Shown: positions 28,001 to 42,634, numbered from the stretch's first letter. The stretch: 64,000 bases of DNA from Eledone cirrhosa (GCA_964016885.1 OZ024749.1:27733372-27797371), one strand, 5' to 3'. The notes: generated from the sequence alone by a model not told the origin. Numbers and translations: made by a program.

Positions 28001-29234
28001 GTGCACTTGGTGGAACTTGAGATGGTACATAAGCAAGGCACAGATACCTGGCCTGTCTGGGAGATCAGTAGCACCACTTCTATACTTACCTGGTCTATAT
28101 AGTCCTGTTCAACCCTTGCTAGCAGGGAAAATGGATGTTAAAATGATGACAATTTTCCTGTGCACTCAGTGGAATGTGCGACCGCACATAAATGAGATAC
28201 AAATCCCTGGCCTATCTGGGAGATCAGTGGCTCAGCTTCTGTACTGACTTGGTCTATGTAGACCTGTCCAACCCATGCTAGCAGGGAAAGTAGACGTTGA
28301 AATGATGATGATGGTATTTGTAATATTACAAAATGTTTCTTTTATAAAATTATATTGCAAGATTTTAATTTAAGTAGGAAGCCATTAAAATCGGCATGGT
28401 TTTGTTTCATAGAAATAAAGACAATTTCGGGTGGGTCGATGCCAAAAGGGTTAAGGGTGGTGAACTGGCAAAATCCTGTTACAGAAGTGTGATGTTAATG
28501 TACATGAATGATGGAGCATGGATGAGCTGAGAGAAAAATATGGGGCATAAGAGGGACAAGAGACAGTGGTGTAATAAAGACTGCACTGGTACAGACATGT
28601 GATGTGTGTAGGTGATGATTGTTGGGTGAAGAAGAGGAAGACAAAGGAAGACTACCTAGGCAGAAGTGGTCAGAGTTGATATCAAAAGCCCCTGACCCCT
28701 CACAGAGAAGATGACAAAGTAATGCAACAATCAAGTGGAGACAGGCTGTGTAGGAAAAGACACATCCAACCCATGCAGGCTTGGGAAAAACGGACATAAA
28801 AAAGATGATGATGATGACGATGATAGTACATTGGACAAAATCCTTTGCGGCATTTATTCCACTAGGAGGAGGCAGGAGGGTTAGGAAGAGGCATGAGGGG
28901 AAGTAGAAAATGTACTTACTTTCATGTCAGGATATAAAGCAAACAGATTGTGTCGTTCTTCCTGCCTTGCTTTAGCCAGTGATGTGTCAGTTTCTCTGGA
29001 ATACTAAACAGAAGGGAAAAAAATCAGTGGATACATATATACACGTCTATGTGTATACACACACACACATACATAGATAGATAGATACACAAACATATAC
29101 ATACACACACAGACACATATATATATACATAAATATGCACAATGTGTGAGTTTATATATATATATATATACCATGTCTGGAATTTGCCATTGAAACAGCA
29201 AGCAAGACCTCACCCATCAGGCCCTGACCCTCAA

Positions 29235-29283
<49 letters not shown>

Positions 29284-29970
29284 AAAAAATGGGGAGAAGA
29301 ATACTGCAGGTTGCACATGGATAACATGTTATAAAATGAGTCCCTCATCAGTGATTTGCCAACGATCATAGATATTTCATTGCATTAAAAATCATATACC
29401 TCACGTTGGTGCAATAATAACTAAATTAAGTTATTAGGACAATTAAAACGCGTAAAGCGAGTGAGACAAGTAACAACAAAGAGGAAATATTATGTTTAGA
29501 CAACAGAACATGTATATAAGATACAGGCGTCCTGTCGAATATATGACAGTATTTAATTAGCTCAATGCTTGAAAGCAGAGCCATTATATGGAACAAAAAC
29601 AAAGAGCGCTTACATCATCAATTAATCTTTATTTGCTGACCAGTGTTTCGTCCTTGCATAATTGCAGGACTCATCAGAGCGTTATAAAGAGGAATTAGAT
29701 CAATAGTATAAACTCTACCGACCTATATCACAAGAACGATCCATATGGAGCACAGAGGACTAAGAAGAGTGGGGTGTTTGGACGAACACCCCACTCTTCT
29801 TAGTCCTCTGTGCTACATATGGATTGTTCTTGTGAAATAGGTCGGTAGAGTTTATACTATTGATCTAATTCCTCTTTATAACGCTCTGATGAGTCCTGCA
29901 ATTATGCAAGGACGAAACACTGTCAGCAAATAAAGATTAATTGATGATGTAAGCGCTCTTTGTTTTTGTT

Positions 29971-30008
<38 letters not shown>

Positions 30009-30018
30009 ATAAAAACGA

Positions 30019-30087
<69 letters not shown>

Positions 30088-30595
30088 TACACATGCACAC
30101 TATATATATATTGCCAAAAAGTGCATGTGGCTTATTTAACAAACCATATTCTTTGCTTTAACTTAGCAGCACATACTAACACACGCACACAGACATTCAC
30201 ACTCACGACGAACAAATATTTGAGTATACATGATAGGCTGGTCATGCCACTATTCAGTCTAAATGGATATCTGTATTGTAAACAAATAGATGTTATTGAT
30301 ATATATCTCTTGTGTGAAATGACTGCTTAACCAGAAGTCAATTCTACTACAAAACAAACTAGCTCTGCAATGATACACTCTCACATGAATTTATATATAC
30401 TATATATATATACACACACACACACTTCTACAAAACATATATGATACACAGTTTTGTCACTTTATATATACTATATATACATACTTTATACTTCTACAAA
30501 GCATATATACATAGTTATGTGACTTTATATATACTATATATACACACTTTACATATCTACAAAACATATTTAAAACAGTTTTGTTTCTTTATATA

Positions 30596-30635
<40 letters not shown>

Positions 30636-31972
30636 TTTACACTTCTACCAAACACATGTATTTCTCTATTGGCCAGTTGTAAAGCCTATTGTTACATAAA
30701 TTATCAGCCAATCAAGAGTGGTGATTTAAAAGCCCACATGTTAATATGTTTGTTCTAGGCAGAGGTTATAGAAATTCATCAATATAATATTTATTGTTCT
30801 GAGACTTTGCTAGACTATATTGGCTATGGCTGGGATTATTGCAGTATTTTATTTTTGGTTGTACACAACTGTGAGCGAGTGATACAAAACTATGTACAAA
30901 AAGCAACATGTGACTTTTATAGAAGCCAAAGACTGAAGCCAGAATATTATAAACTCAAAAAATGCACGATATATGTGCTCTCTTCACAACAATATGTAAT
31001 ATATATGTGTGTGTGTGTGTATTAAAGCAAATGTATGTTTGTTGATATATATCTCTCTGCCTCTCTTCACATCCATTGCTCCCTCCTCTCACTCTCCCCA
31101 GCTCCCATCATGCCCACACATGCTGTTTTCCTTTCTAACCTCCTTACCAACAACCAGAATGTAGCTGCCTATCACTATCTTGCTCTCCCTTCAGTGAAAT
31201 GTTAATACATGAGAGAGAGAGAGATAGAGAGAGACTAAGTAGAGTACTTACTTTAACCAGCTCAGGGTGCATACTGTTTTCAAGACCCAATCTGTGATTG
31301 TCTGACTTGGTAGGTGTTGGACATTCTTCTGGAATGAAGGCAAAGGCAGTGGTAAATAAACAGGAATTATTGTTTAATAACAAAAACAATGGCAACTATC
31401 ATTATGTACAACTATCATTATAACAACAACAACAACCACAGTAATGTTAACTACAACAACAACTACAACAGTATCATGTTGGTTTTGTAAAACAAACAAG
31501 ACAAGGCAGTATTGATAACTATATGTTGTATAGCACAGAAAAACTGATCATTTGTACAGGTTGTTCAGTAAATCAACTGTGTACCTTGATATCTTGTGTG
31601 TCTTTTATACATATGAGACGTCCTAACATAATATTTGCTGAATCTTGTCTGTCCATCCATCTACACCCATACACACACATATATATATATATGTATATAT
31701 AATAAAGAGTGGGAATGATGTATCAAAACAATGTCATACACCAATTAACTATATATATATATAAACATATATATATACATATACATATACATACACATAT
31801 GAAAAAATAATAATCATCATAGTTCAATACATTAATACTACTATGACTGGAAATTTACAAATTCGATTCAACTCTGAACTGTCTTTCGCCAATCTTGATG
31901 TGGATAAAATTACATTAAAGCTTTAAATATCTGATTGACTTATACAGTTGTATCATCAACTCATATAATCTA

Positions 31973-32010
<38 letters not shown>

Positions 32011-33335
32011 GCTGGTGATATGAGAAAAAAGCACCCGGTCCACTGGTGACAATGAAAAAAACATTCAGTCCACACTGCAAATTGGTTGGTGTTAAGAAGT
32101 GCATCCAGCCATTGAAGCCAAACCAAAATACAGATCTGTATGAGCATGATATGGACACCTAACCTGTGACATAGCCTGTCTAACCCATGCAAGCACCTAA
32201 CCTGTGACATAGTCTGTCTAACCCATGCAAGCACATAAGGTGGACATTAAACAATGATGACGACAGGGTGTTTTTTTTTTAAATTGATATCATGAGATGT
32301 AAATATCTCAGAAAATAGAAAGTTTAGGACAACGAGACTTCGCAGGCTTAATATTGAGCAACATAAGATTTATTCCTCAAAATTTGTCAAAACTATAACA
32401 CTAATTCACAATAATTTCTTCCTCTTCTTGAGTCATCCCTCTTTCGAAGGTGAAGCATTTGTTTTGCTTTTTCTAATGGCTAGAATATATGTGACTCACC
32501 ACAACTGCAAACTCATAGATTTCTCAGCTAACTGGAGCAGTTGTGCCAACCCATTGTCGAATAAATAGTTGATCATCTGCAAAGTTACTGGTGTTCATGA
32601 GAGCGAGGTCATCACATGAGCTACTGTTTACTATGAGACAAGGATGATTTTTGTTGAGGCTTACTCCTCTAGATCCAACCTGTTCAGCTAAACTATCTTA
32701 TAATAGCCATATCAGGGGCGCCTCATGTAGGATGTGGCTTTTTACCACACAGGTCAGTCTTCGAACTGAGAGAGGCTAGGTGTTCAGCTTGAATGAGCAT
32801 ATATTGCATGTCATCAGTTCACTGAGTGGCACAAGCATGCCATAAAAGACCATCCAGTAGCAACCAGAATTCACAATATATAGTGGTAGTTTCTGGGATA
32901 TCTACATTTCAAGTGATATCTAAATTTTTGAAACACCCTGTATATAGTTAAAACAACTTTTCTACAATGTAATTGCAATTTAGTTTCAACATAAGTTCTC
33001 TGATCAAGTTGTTTATTAGACTAACTAATACAACCGCGAAAGTGAAAGAAGTTTACTGTCAATACCCGAACGTTCTGTTGAAGCCTGGGAACTGGTTTCG
33101 TTAGCGTTAATAACTGCCTTAAATGCTGTCATCCAGTCAACTAGCTCTGCTTCATTCTCTGCTGCCAATAAATAGGAACGACGATCCTGCATTTGGAGTT
33201 CAAAGCAGTGTTTACCTTTCTTGGTATGCTGGAATAGATTTAAAAAATCAGTTAAAAACTACTAACTACTACTACTACTAACTACTATATATGTATGTAT
33301 GTATAAATATGTGTGTATATAAATGTATATAAATG

Positions 33336-33411
<76 letters not shown>

Positions 33412-33452
33412 CCCACCCTTGCAAGCAGGGAAAAGCGGACGTAAAATGATGA

Positions 33453-33508
<56 letters not shown>

Positions 33509-36500
33509 ATATATATATGTGTGCGTATATAATATACATACATCCCATGCTAGCATGGAAAGCGGTTGTTAAACAATGATGATGTTATGTGTGTGTGTTT
33601 ATACAAGGAGAGGAGAGTCCCCCGTTATCCTACAAAGGATGGGACTGGCTGATAAACTGAATCAATATTTGGTAGCCAACATTCTTTAGTTGTATCAAAG
33701 GCTAAACAACTTCTCTTCTGTTGGTGATGAAACATAAAATGTACCCAGTACACTCTGTAAGGTGATAGTGCTTTTGCCATGATAACATACACCCAGTACA
33801 CTTTATTAAACAGTAGTGTTGATGCCATAATAAAATACACCCAGTACACTATGTAAAGCAATTGTCATAAGGAAGGGTATCCAACCATAGAAATTACACT
33901 AAAATATGGAATGTATGAGCAAAGCGTCGTTTTCTGACCATGTCTTGTCTCAGATTATAATGACCTATCCAATCCATGCTCATATGATGATGATGATATA
34001 TCTGTTTTCACTAGGTAGGAAATGTGTGACAAGAAACATATATAAGTATAGATATGTTGATGATGATGACAAGTCAGTGTAGATATGATGATGATGATGA
34101 CATAAGCCAATATAGATATATTGTTGTTGTTGATGATGATGGTGATGCAATGAGTCAGTATAGATATGTTGTTAAATATTTACAGATCATTATTAAACCT
34201 CCTCCTCTATATAAGAGGTCAATCAATAACTGATCAATACCCAATCAATAAGGTGTTGGCCAACAAGCTGTTCAGTTTGTGTGAGTATTCTATCACTGAT
34301 ACTATATTACAGAGGTTCCCAATATTTTCACTACCAGTGACCCCCTTTTAATATAAACAGATTCTCCCATGAGCCAGCCCACAATAATTACTCCCTTTCC
34401 TAATTGTTATACAACAAGAATAACATTATAACAAAGAACAGGAACAAATGTTTATATTTCAAGAAGAATAGATACACAATAATGTGTGTACATTATGTTT
34501 TTAAGTAAGGACTTGATATTTTCACTCCATCACAGCTCCGGTACTATGGGCATGTGGTTAGAATGTCTCAGGAAAGAATCACTGGAGCTTGGAGATCAGA
34601 GAGTCACTCCAAGTAGAGCTGCTTCTTCTCTGAATTGAGATATCCGAGCTAAGATACTATGGATATGTGGTTAGAATGTCTTAGGAAAGAATCACTGGAC
34701 AAAGAACTCTCTGACAGTTTCTTTCCCTGCCAATGTAATGGGGATAAACAACGACAACAACAATACCACCATAAGTGTATATCTGCATGTGTTGTCAATT
34801 ATAATTAAATGGCCTAGTGGTAAGGGTGTTGAACTTATGAAAATAATGTCATGGGTTTGATTCCTAGACTGGGTTGTGTGTTGTGATCTTGAGTGAAACA
34901 CTTCATTTCACATTGCTCCAGCATACTCAGCTGAAAATGAGTACCAGCAGCAATAGCTGGGTGTTTAACCTTGTGATGGACTGGTATCCTGTCCAAGGGG
35001 GAGTCTTGTACTGTCAGTCACTTCAAGCCACGGAAACTGGGGATAAGCACCAGCCGGATGAGCCTCCAGGCTCGAAACAGACTTTAGAGTGTTAGACCGG
35101 ATTGATTTTGTACCGGTTAGAGATGTAGTAAGGACAAATAAAATGATTTACCTTAATTACATCTGATGCCGTCTCCAGGTAAATTGCACCTTTTGTTTCA
35201 GACTTTTTCTCTGCTTTATAAAATTCCAAAATGTAGGTGAAGTCTGTTTGTTGTTTCAGGCAAAAATACCGGCGCTTAAATTGCTGAAAACCAAGAGAAA
35301 ACAAGAGATTAAAAAAACCCCCCAAAACAGTAGAAAGAACAAAGCATGAAAGGAACTGAAGAGAAAGTAATAGTAGTAGACCCCTGGGTTTGCACCTGGA
35401 AAGTTACTTTCTAAGATGCAAGCATTGGCAAGGAGTATTAAGGAAGACCAGTAGTTGCCTGTACATGCTAGTCTCTCACACTCTACTCCACCAATGTTCA
35501 AGGGAAAGGCAATGACCGATACATCTTGGCAACAGTATCATCAAAACTAATTTTTTTGCTAGATGAGTGGACTGGTGTAACGTGAAATAAAGTGTCTTGC
35601 TGAAGGACACAATATGCCACCCAGTTAAGGAACCGAACCCACAACTTTATGATCATGAGCCAAATGCCCTAATAATTAAGCCTTCTATAGGGTCACAAAT
35701 GCCTAAACAACTAAGCCAGATGGGTCACTTGAGGAGATTTGCCAATGTAGCAGTGTGGTTAGTATTAAAATTGGCTCATACATCACTTGACCAGACCAAT
35801 GAATGTTTTACAGGTGTCTCTCACAATTGAGGATCACTTCGATGTATGTAACATGCTTTCAAAAGGCTTTAAGTACCCATATAGTCATGAGCAGACACAG
35901 ATCCTCTCTTGACCCTTCACTCCTTACTGTGATAGCTAGAGGCAGAGAGGGCTGTACCAACACTGGGTTGATACTTCATTAACCACAAAAGGGTGAATGG
36001 CAAAGCAGACCTCGGTGGGATTTGAACTCAGAACACAGAAAGCTGGAACAAATACTGGAATGGATGCTATGTGATGCCTCACCAACTCTCCTAATCAAAC
36101 ACCACCTTTAATCAATATATAACAGTGAACTATCTGTCTATAGGGTCACCTAAACTGATCAAACAATATATAACAGTCAACCATCTGCCTATTATCTAGG
36201 GATGTATTATAAACCCTGAAATTGTAGCATTGACAGTGTGGTAAAAGTAAATTAAATCGACACCAATGCGTTACAGGTATTTTATTTTATCAACTCCATA
36301 ACCACAACCACACTAAGAGATGAAAGAGAAACAACTTACCCTGGTAAAACTAATTATGTTATCCTTTTGCCCTTCAGGACCTTTGTATAACCAACCTTCC
36401 TTTGTGATAGAACATACCGTACTCCGGTTGAGGGTAGAATCCTGAAAAAATAAAGAGATAGGGGTTATGTAATTCAATTAGGGATTAATGATAAATAGAA

Positions 36501-38894
36501 AGGTGCCGTGTATATCAATCAGAGATCAATAACAGATAGATATATACTGAGTATATCAATCAAGAATCAATATATGATAGGTGCTGTGTAAATCAATAAA
36601 CAGACAGATACGTGCTGTGTATATCAATCAGAACTCATCAATTTATAGCTTAGTAGTGTCTTGTGTATGTATAGATATGTCTATATGTGTGTATGTATAT
36701 ATGTGTATATGCATATATATATGTGTATGAATGTATGTATGTATGTATGTGTGAATCATCAAACAGCCTAGCTGGTGAATTAACCAAGTAGTTCAGTTTT
36801 CCACAGACAAGATATAACTCTTCTCAGGTAGAAACAGTATGACACAATATATGACAATGACAGCTACAGCCCATCTTGCATTATAATGTAAATCGTTGAG
36901 TATTCCGCAGACACATATACCTCCCTTAACATAATTCTTCTCAGGGAGAATCTGTACGATGACAAGGCTGTACCTCCGAATTACCGGTACAATCCACCTG
37001 AAGGGCTTCCAAACAGATTCTGTCTACCCAATTCCACTCACAAGTCTTGGGTTGGTCTGAGACAATGGTAAAGACATTTGCTCATTGTATGGACCGTATC
37101 TGTAACTTAATGGTTCAGTCATGTCAAACAATGTGTCATGATGAGAATTATATTAAGAATAAATGGTGTATGTTGGGGGGGGGGGGGATAAGAATGCTCG
37201 GTCACTTACACACTAATTCTATAAATAAATGGTTCAATTGATTGAATGATTAGAAAAACTTATTTGTTGAAATCCACAAGTGTCCATTTTATTTTATTTC
37301 ACACCAAACACACATTATGCACGCACACACACACACATATATGTATATATATATATATATATATACATAAAACATGCACACATACCACAATACTCATCAC
37401 ACCACAATACACATCATACAAACACATCACACACATACATTATATACTACAAACACACATCGAACATTGCGTCACAGTCACCACAATACACATCACATCA
37501 CACCACACACATCACATCACACCACACACACACACTCACATCAAACATAACATCACACCACACACACTCATCAAACATCACATCACACACACTCACACCA
37601 TATCAAACCACACACACTCACCACATCAAATTATCTACCAGCATAGATGAACAACTTCCTCAACTACACAATTTCATTACCACAATCATTACCCTCACCA
37701 CCACCATCATCGTCACCACCACCACTATTAGTATCATCCCCATCATTATCACCACCACTCATTACCATTACCATCATCACCATCATCACCATCACCACTT
37801 TCACCTTCACCATCCCCACTACCACCACCATCATCACTATCATCACCCCTACTATCACAATCATCGTCATCGCCCTGATCACCATCACCACTACAATCAA
37901 CACCAATATCCCCATCACCACTACAATCAACACCAATATCCCCATCACCACTACAATCAACACCAATATCCCCATCACCACTACAATCAACACCAATATC
38001 CCCATCACCACTACAATCAACACCAATATCACCATCACCACTACAATCAACACCAATATCACCATCACCACCACAATCAACACCAATATCCCCATCACCA
38101 CCACAATCAACACCAATATCCCCATCACCACTACAATCAACACCAATATCCCCATCACCACTACAACCATCACCACCACAATCAACACCAATATCACCAT
38201 CACCACCACAATCAACACCAATATCACCATCACCACTACAATCAACACCAATATCACCATCACCACTACAACCATCACCGCCACAACCATCACAACCAAA
38301 ACAACCATCACCACCACAACCATCACCACCACAACCATCACCATCACAATCACCGCCACCACAGCCATCACCACTACAACCATCACCACCACAACCATCA
38401 CCCCTACAGTTTTTTTTATGTTCCCACTGCCATATTAGCATGGGTTAACAACTGACTCCTCTTCATTACTGTATCTGTCCAGCTGTCCCCTTCTTTGTTT
38501 CTACACATTTAATACATGGATATAGAATTAATAAGGGGAAGAGAAACACATAAATCAATTAAATAAATAGAGAGAGAGTGGGAGTTAACAGTTTAGACAG
38601 GCAAGACTATTTTTATCTCTCGATATTTGCGAAAGTAGAGTGTGCATGTGTATGTATATATGTATATATATATTCATTGGGAGTTACTAGTTTAGACTAG
38701 TAGGACCATTTTCAGCTAAGTACTTGATGCTTGGAAAAGTAGAGTGTCTGTATTGTAAATAGTTAGTGCTCCACCGTTTCAATCGCAAGTGGATAATCTA
38801 TATCATAATAAGAGCACTGCACACTTTATATAGAGAGGGGGAGCACCAAGTAAGAGATATATACATAGATAGGGAGAGAAAAGAGAACACTGTG

Positions 38895-38949
<55 letters not shown>

Positions 38950-38960
38950 ATATATATATA

Positions 38961-39018
<58 letters not shown>

Positions 39019-39043
39019 CATATATATATGTGTATATATGTGC

Positions 39044-39098
<55 letters not shown>

Positions 39099-39784
39099 TA
39101 TATAAATCGGGAAAGAAGAGTGACACAGTTTGCTATACAAAAAAGGTTTTTAATCTCATTGCTGACAATTGTTTCTCTGAACTGGTAGGTCTAGAGATTG
39201 CTATCCGCTTATTTTCACGTTACTCAATCGCCAATACAAAGTTATAACCAGTCAGTTCATCGGAGCTTGCGAGAATGAAGAGATTATACAGGCATGAAAA
39301 GAATATACAGGCTACTATATGCAGAAGTAATGGCATTCAGTTAGAACAATAACAACAATATCAACAATGCTACCAATAAATTATTTGAAATAATCACAAC
39401 ATCAATCGAGGTGGGAAGTATAGTATATCTAAGATTTTAGCATGTAAAACTAGCTGACATGAGGCAGATGTATAAAATTGACATGTAAAAACTGCCGTAG
39501 GGTGTATTATATGAAGTGTAAAGATAAGCTGGGGTGTTTTTAAAAAATGTAGGTCAGGTGGCCGTAATAGTCGGTTTTTATCTGACCGATGAAGGATTTA
39601 TCACTGTAGTGGAATTTGTGTGGTCTATATTAGATGAGAAGCCTGTCTATCTTTCTCATCCTCAATAACATACATGTATAAGACAACACTAACAAAGCTA
39701 GATAATGGGCAAATTAATAGAGGTTAAGGAGGTAATATATATATATATACATACATTTATATACACACACACATGCACACAAAC

Positions 39785-39815
<31 letters not shown>

Positions 39816-40639
39816 TATACATACATACATACATAGATACATACAAAGAGAAAACATGCTGACTATAATTATAGCAAGAGAAAGGTAAAGTTCTGTTGTA
39901 GTAGTATTTTGAAATGTTCTTCGATTTAGGATCAAGTGCTGACAGCAGCTGAGAAGAGATAAGTTTATGGGTTGATGAGTTACTTACAGACATTAGTCTG
40001 GTATAGAACTAAGAAGGCTAGAATGTACTTAGTGATTATATTTCTGTGGTGATTCGTGCAGGGTAGTGGGTATCCTAGTTGAAAGCTAAGTTACGTCGGT
40101 TCGATTCATGGAGGTTTAAATCTTATGAATTCAGTGGCGATCCTGTGTCTGCAGAAGATAGATCTTTCTAACTTGTTGTTAAGTAGCTTTATACATTTCT
40201 AAGGATATACAGTAGTTCTAGATCACACAGCCCACAGTGGGACATACCTGTACTGTAGGTTTTAGCAGCCGACAACCTCGACCAGTTGATAGTGTAGCTA
40301 GCGTTGTTGTCCTTCAGTTCCCATATTTTTTTGGCGAGGGTTGAAGAACCCATAAGTGCACGATTTTTCATCGAGTGCCTGTGCACATACCATCTTTTTT
40401 TAAAAGTACCCGCGGTGGATCCAATGTAATGCCATGTGGAGTTGTCTGAGTTGACCGTACACATGTACATCTATATAAATATATATATGTGTGTGTGTGT
40501 ATATATATATGTATATATGTGTGTGTGTGTATATATATATGTATATATGTGTGTATATATATGTATATGTGTGTATATATATGTATATGTGTGTATATAT
40601 ATATATGTATATACATATATGTATATGTATATATATATA

Positions 40640-40671
<32 letters not shown>

Positions 40672-42591
40672 ATATATAAGATCAAAAGATGGTTAAAAGA
40701 GTTCCATGTATTTTATTATGCGCATTTCAAAAACAAATATCATCATGCAATAACATTTGTGTTTTCATCAGCTGATGAAAACACAAATGTTATTGCATGA
40801 TGATATTTGTTTTTTAAATGCGCATAATAAAATACATGGAACTCTTTTAACCATCTTTTGATCTTATATATTATGTATACTCCAGTCCTACAAACTGTAG
40901 AGTGCTTCTTATCCGATATCTGCATTGCTTTATTGTACTACAATAAAAATCACCTCCTACATACACACACACAGAAGGGAAGAGACAGAGAAATGGATTG
41001 GTGGAGGAAACATAGACAAACAGATGGAAATATTCACCTCATCCTTGTCATCTGTGTCAACATCGATTTCATACACCTGTTCAGGTAAACTCTCCAGTTT
41101 CTTTTTGCTAAAAAGTACAAAAAAACAAAACAAAAAATAAACAGAAACCATAAAAGATGACACTAAAAATATTTCATTGTTGTTTTACTGGTTCTACACA
41201 GCAGGTAGTGAGATATCAATGTTATACTATTGTGAGGTATACTATATATATATATTGTACATTTTATATCATATTGGGATACTATATATTGAAATATGAA
41301 TGTTATATGAGATATATCATATGTCATATCATTAAGATATATCATATTAAGATATATTCTATATGTTACATCATATTAAGATATATCAGATATATTATAT
41401 CATATTTAGATATATCATATATTCTATTATCCTACTGAGATATTTCAGAAATGTTATACCATATTAAGATATATCATATATGTTATATGATATTAAGATA
41501 TAATAGCAATGTTACATATGCCATCAACATTTAACATCTGCCTTCCCTGCTAGCAAGAGTTGGATGGGTCACCACAGACCTAGTCAGTACTTAGAGCGAC
41601 AGACCTCATAGATATCGAGATATGTCAAATATATATCAATATAGGGAAGAAAGGACACTCAAGTCCTGACAGAACCTCCTAATTGCTGGTGACATGAAGA
41701 ATGCACCCAGTCCATGCTGTAAAGTGGTTGGTGATAAGATATGTTTCTTTATTAGCCACAGGGGCACAAAAGAAGGGGACAAATACAAAGGGGGAAGTTT
41801 ACATACAATAAAAACGTGTAAAATGCTATCACAAAAGCAATTTAAAAATTAATCGATTTTCCCCAATAGGGGGAGACATTTCATATGGGTAACACATACC
41901 CCCGAAAATATGTGCAACCCTCATCTCCAGGAGTACGAAGAGTTTGTACTCCTTTCCTTTCCTTCTCTTTTTCTTCAACCTACAGGCTGATATAGAGAGA
42001 AGGCCCATTCACTTGGGTCATTCTCGCCACTTTCACCCACCTTTCATAAAACTTGCTGGGGTACAGCACCTCTCTCTCCATCCTGATTCTTCTTCCAAAG
42101 TGGTATTTGAAAAAAAGAATCAGTTGTTGGCCGGAGAGAAAGGTGTGATAAGATAGGCACCCAGACAGTAAAAACATGCCAAATATTTTAAAAAGCACAA
42201 CCTATACTATACATACTAATAGTATGTCTGACCCATGCCAGCAAGGAAGGTAAGTAAATGGATGTTAATATGATGTTAATGATTATTATATCCTCATCAT
42301 TTTTATATATCCACTTTTCTATGTTAGCATGGGTTGGACAGGAAGATTTGAGGCAATGTTTTACAGCTAGATGCCCTTCCTGATACCAACACTTTTAGTT
42401 GCTTTTTACGACATGTAGAGATACAGTGGTACCTATACTAAAAACTGGTACACACACACAGACATAAAACACATACACACATACGTGTGTGTATAAATAA
42501 TTGAGAAGCAGCATTTGGAGTTACTTAGGTAATTGCTGATAACTTGTGTGTGTGTGTGCATGTGTGAGTGTATATGTGTGTGTGTGTGTGT

Positions 42592-42634
<43 letters not shown>

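Larger units (their letters stand above)
29589..29972. mobile_element. Inverted dimer with two hammerhead motifs (second family)
   Basis: Arms of about 190 bases (29589-29780 and 29786-29972) are near-perfect reverse complements around gtggggtgtttggacgaaca. No coding frame. The right end meets a long (TA)n tract. Each arm carries one hammerhead, both pointing away from the centre. Confidence 0.88.
40672..40872. mobile_element. Loopless palindrome of two PLE-like 3' ends
   Basis: Arms of about 100 bases meet exactly at tcag|ctga (40771/40772) without a spacer. Arms differ at only a few bases. Each arm starts with CTGATGA and runs outward through stem II and stem III of a hammerhead-like motif. 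Both ends run into TA-rich sequence. Confidence 0.88.

Noticed and set aside
32400..32900. Mariner transposase gene inside 32263-32941
   Set aside because: All frames are broken by stops and no catalytic motif could be read with confidence.
34309..34400. gaggttcccaatattttcac as the left end of a hAT element
   Set aside because: No matching right terminus or target duplication was found.
37280..38455. 391-codon His/Gln/Tyr-rich frame as a gene
   Set aside because: 30-bp minisatellite and CAY repeats; other frames on both strands are equally open.
39575..39605. accgatgaaggatttatcac as a hammerhead start
   Set aside because: Core base changed and no GAAA partner in range.
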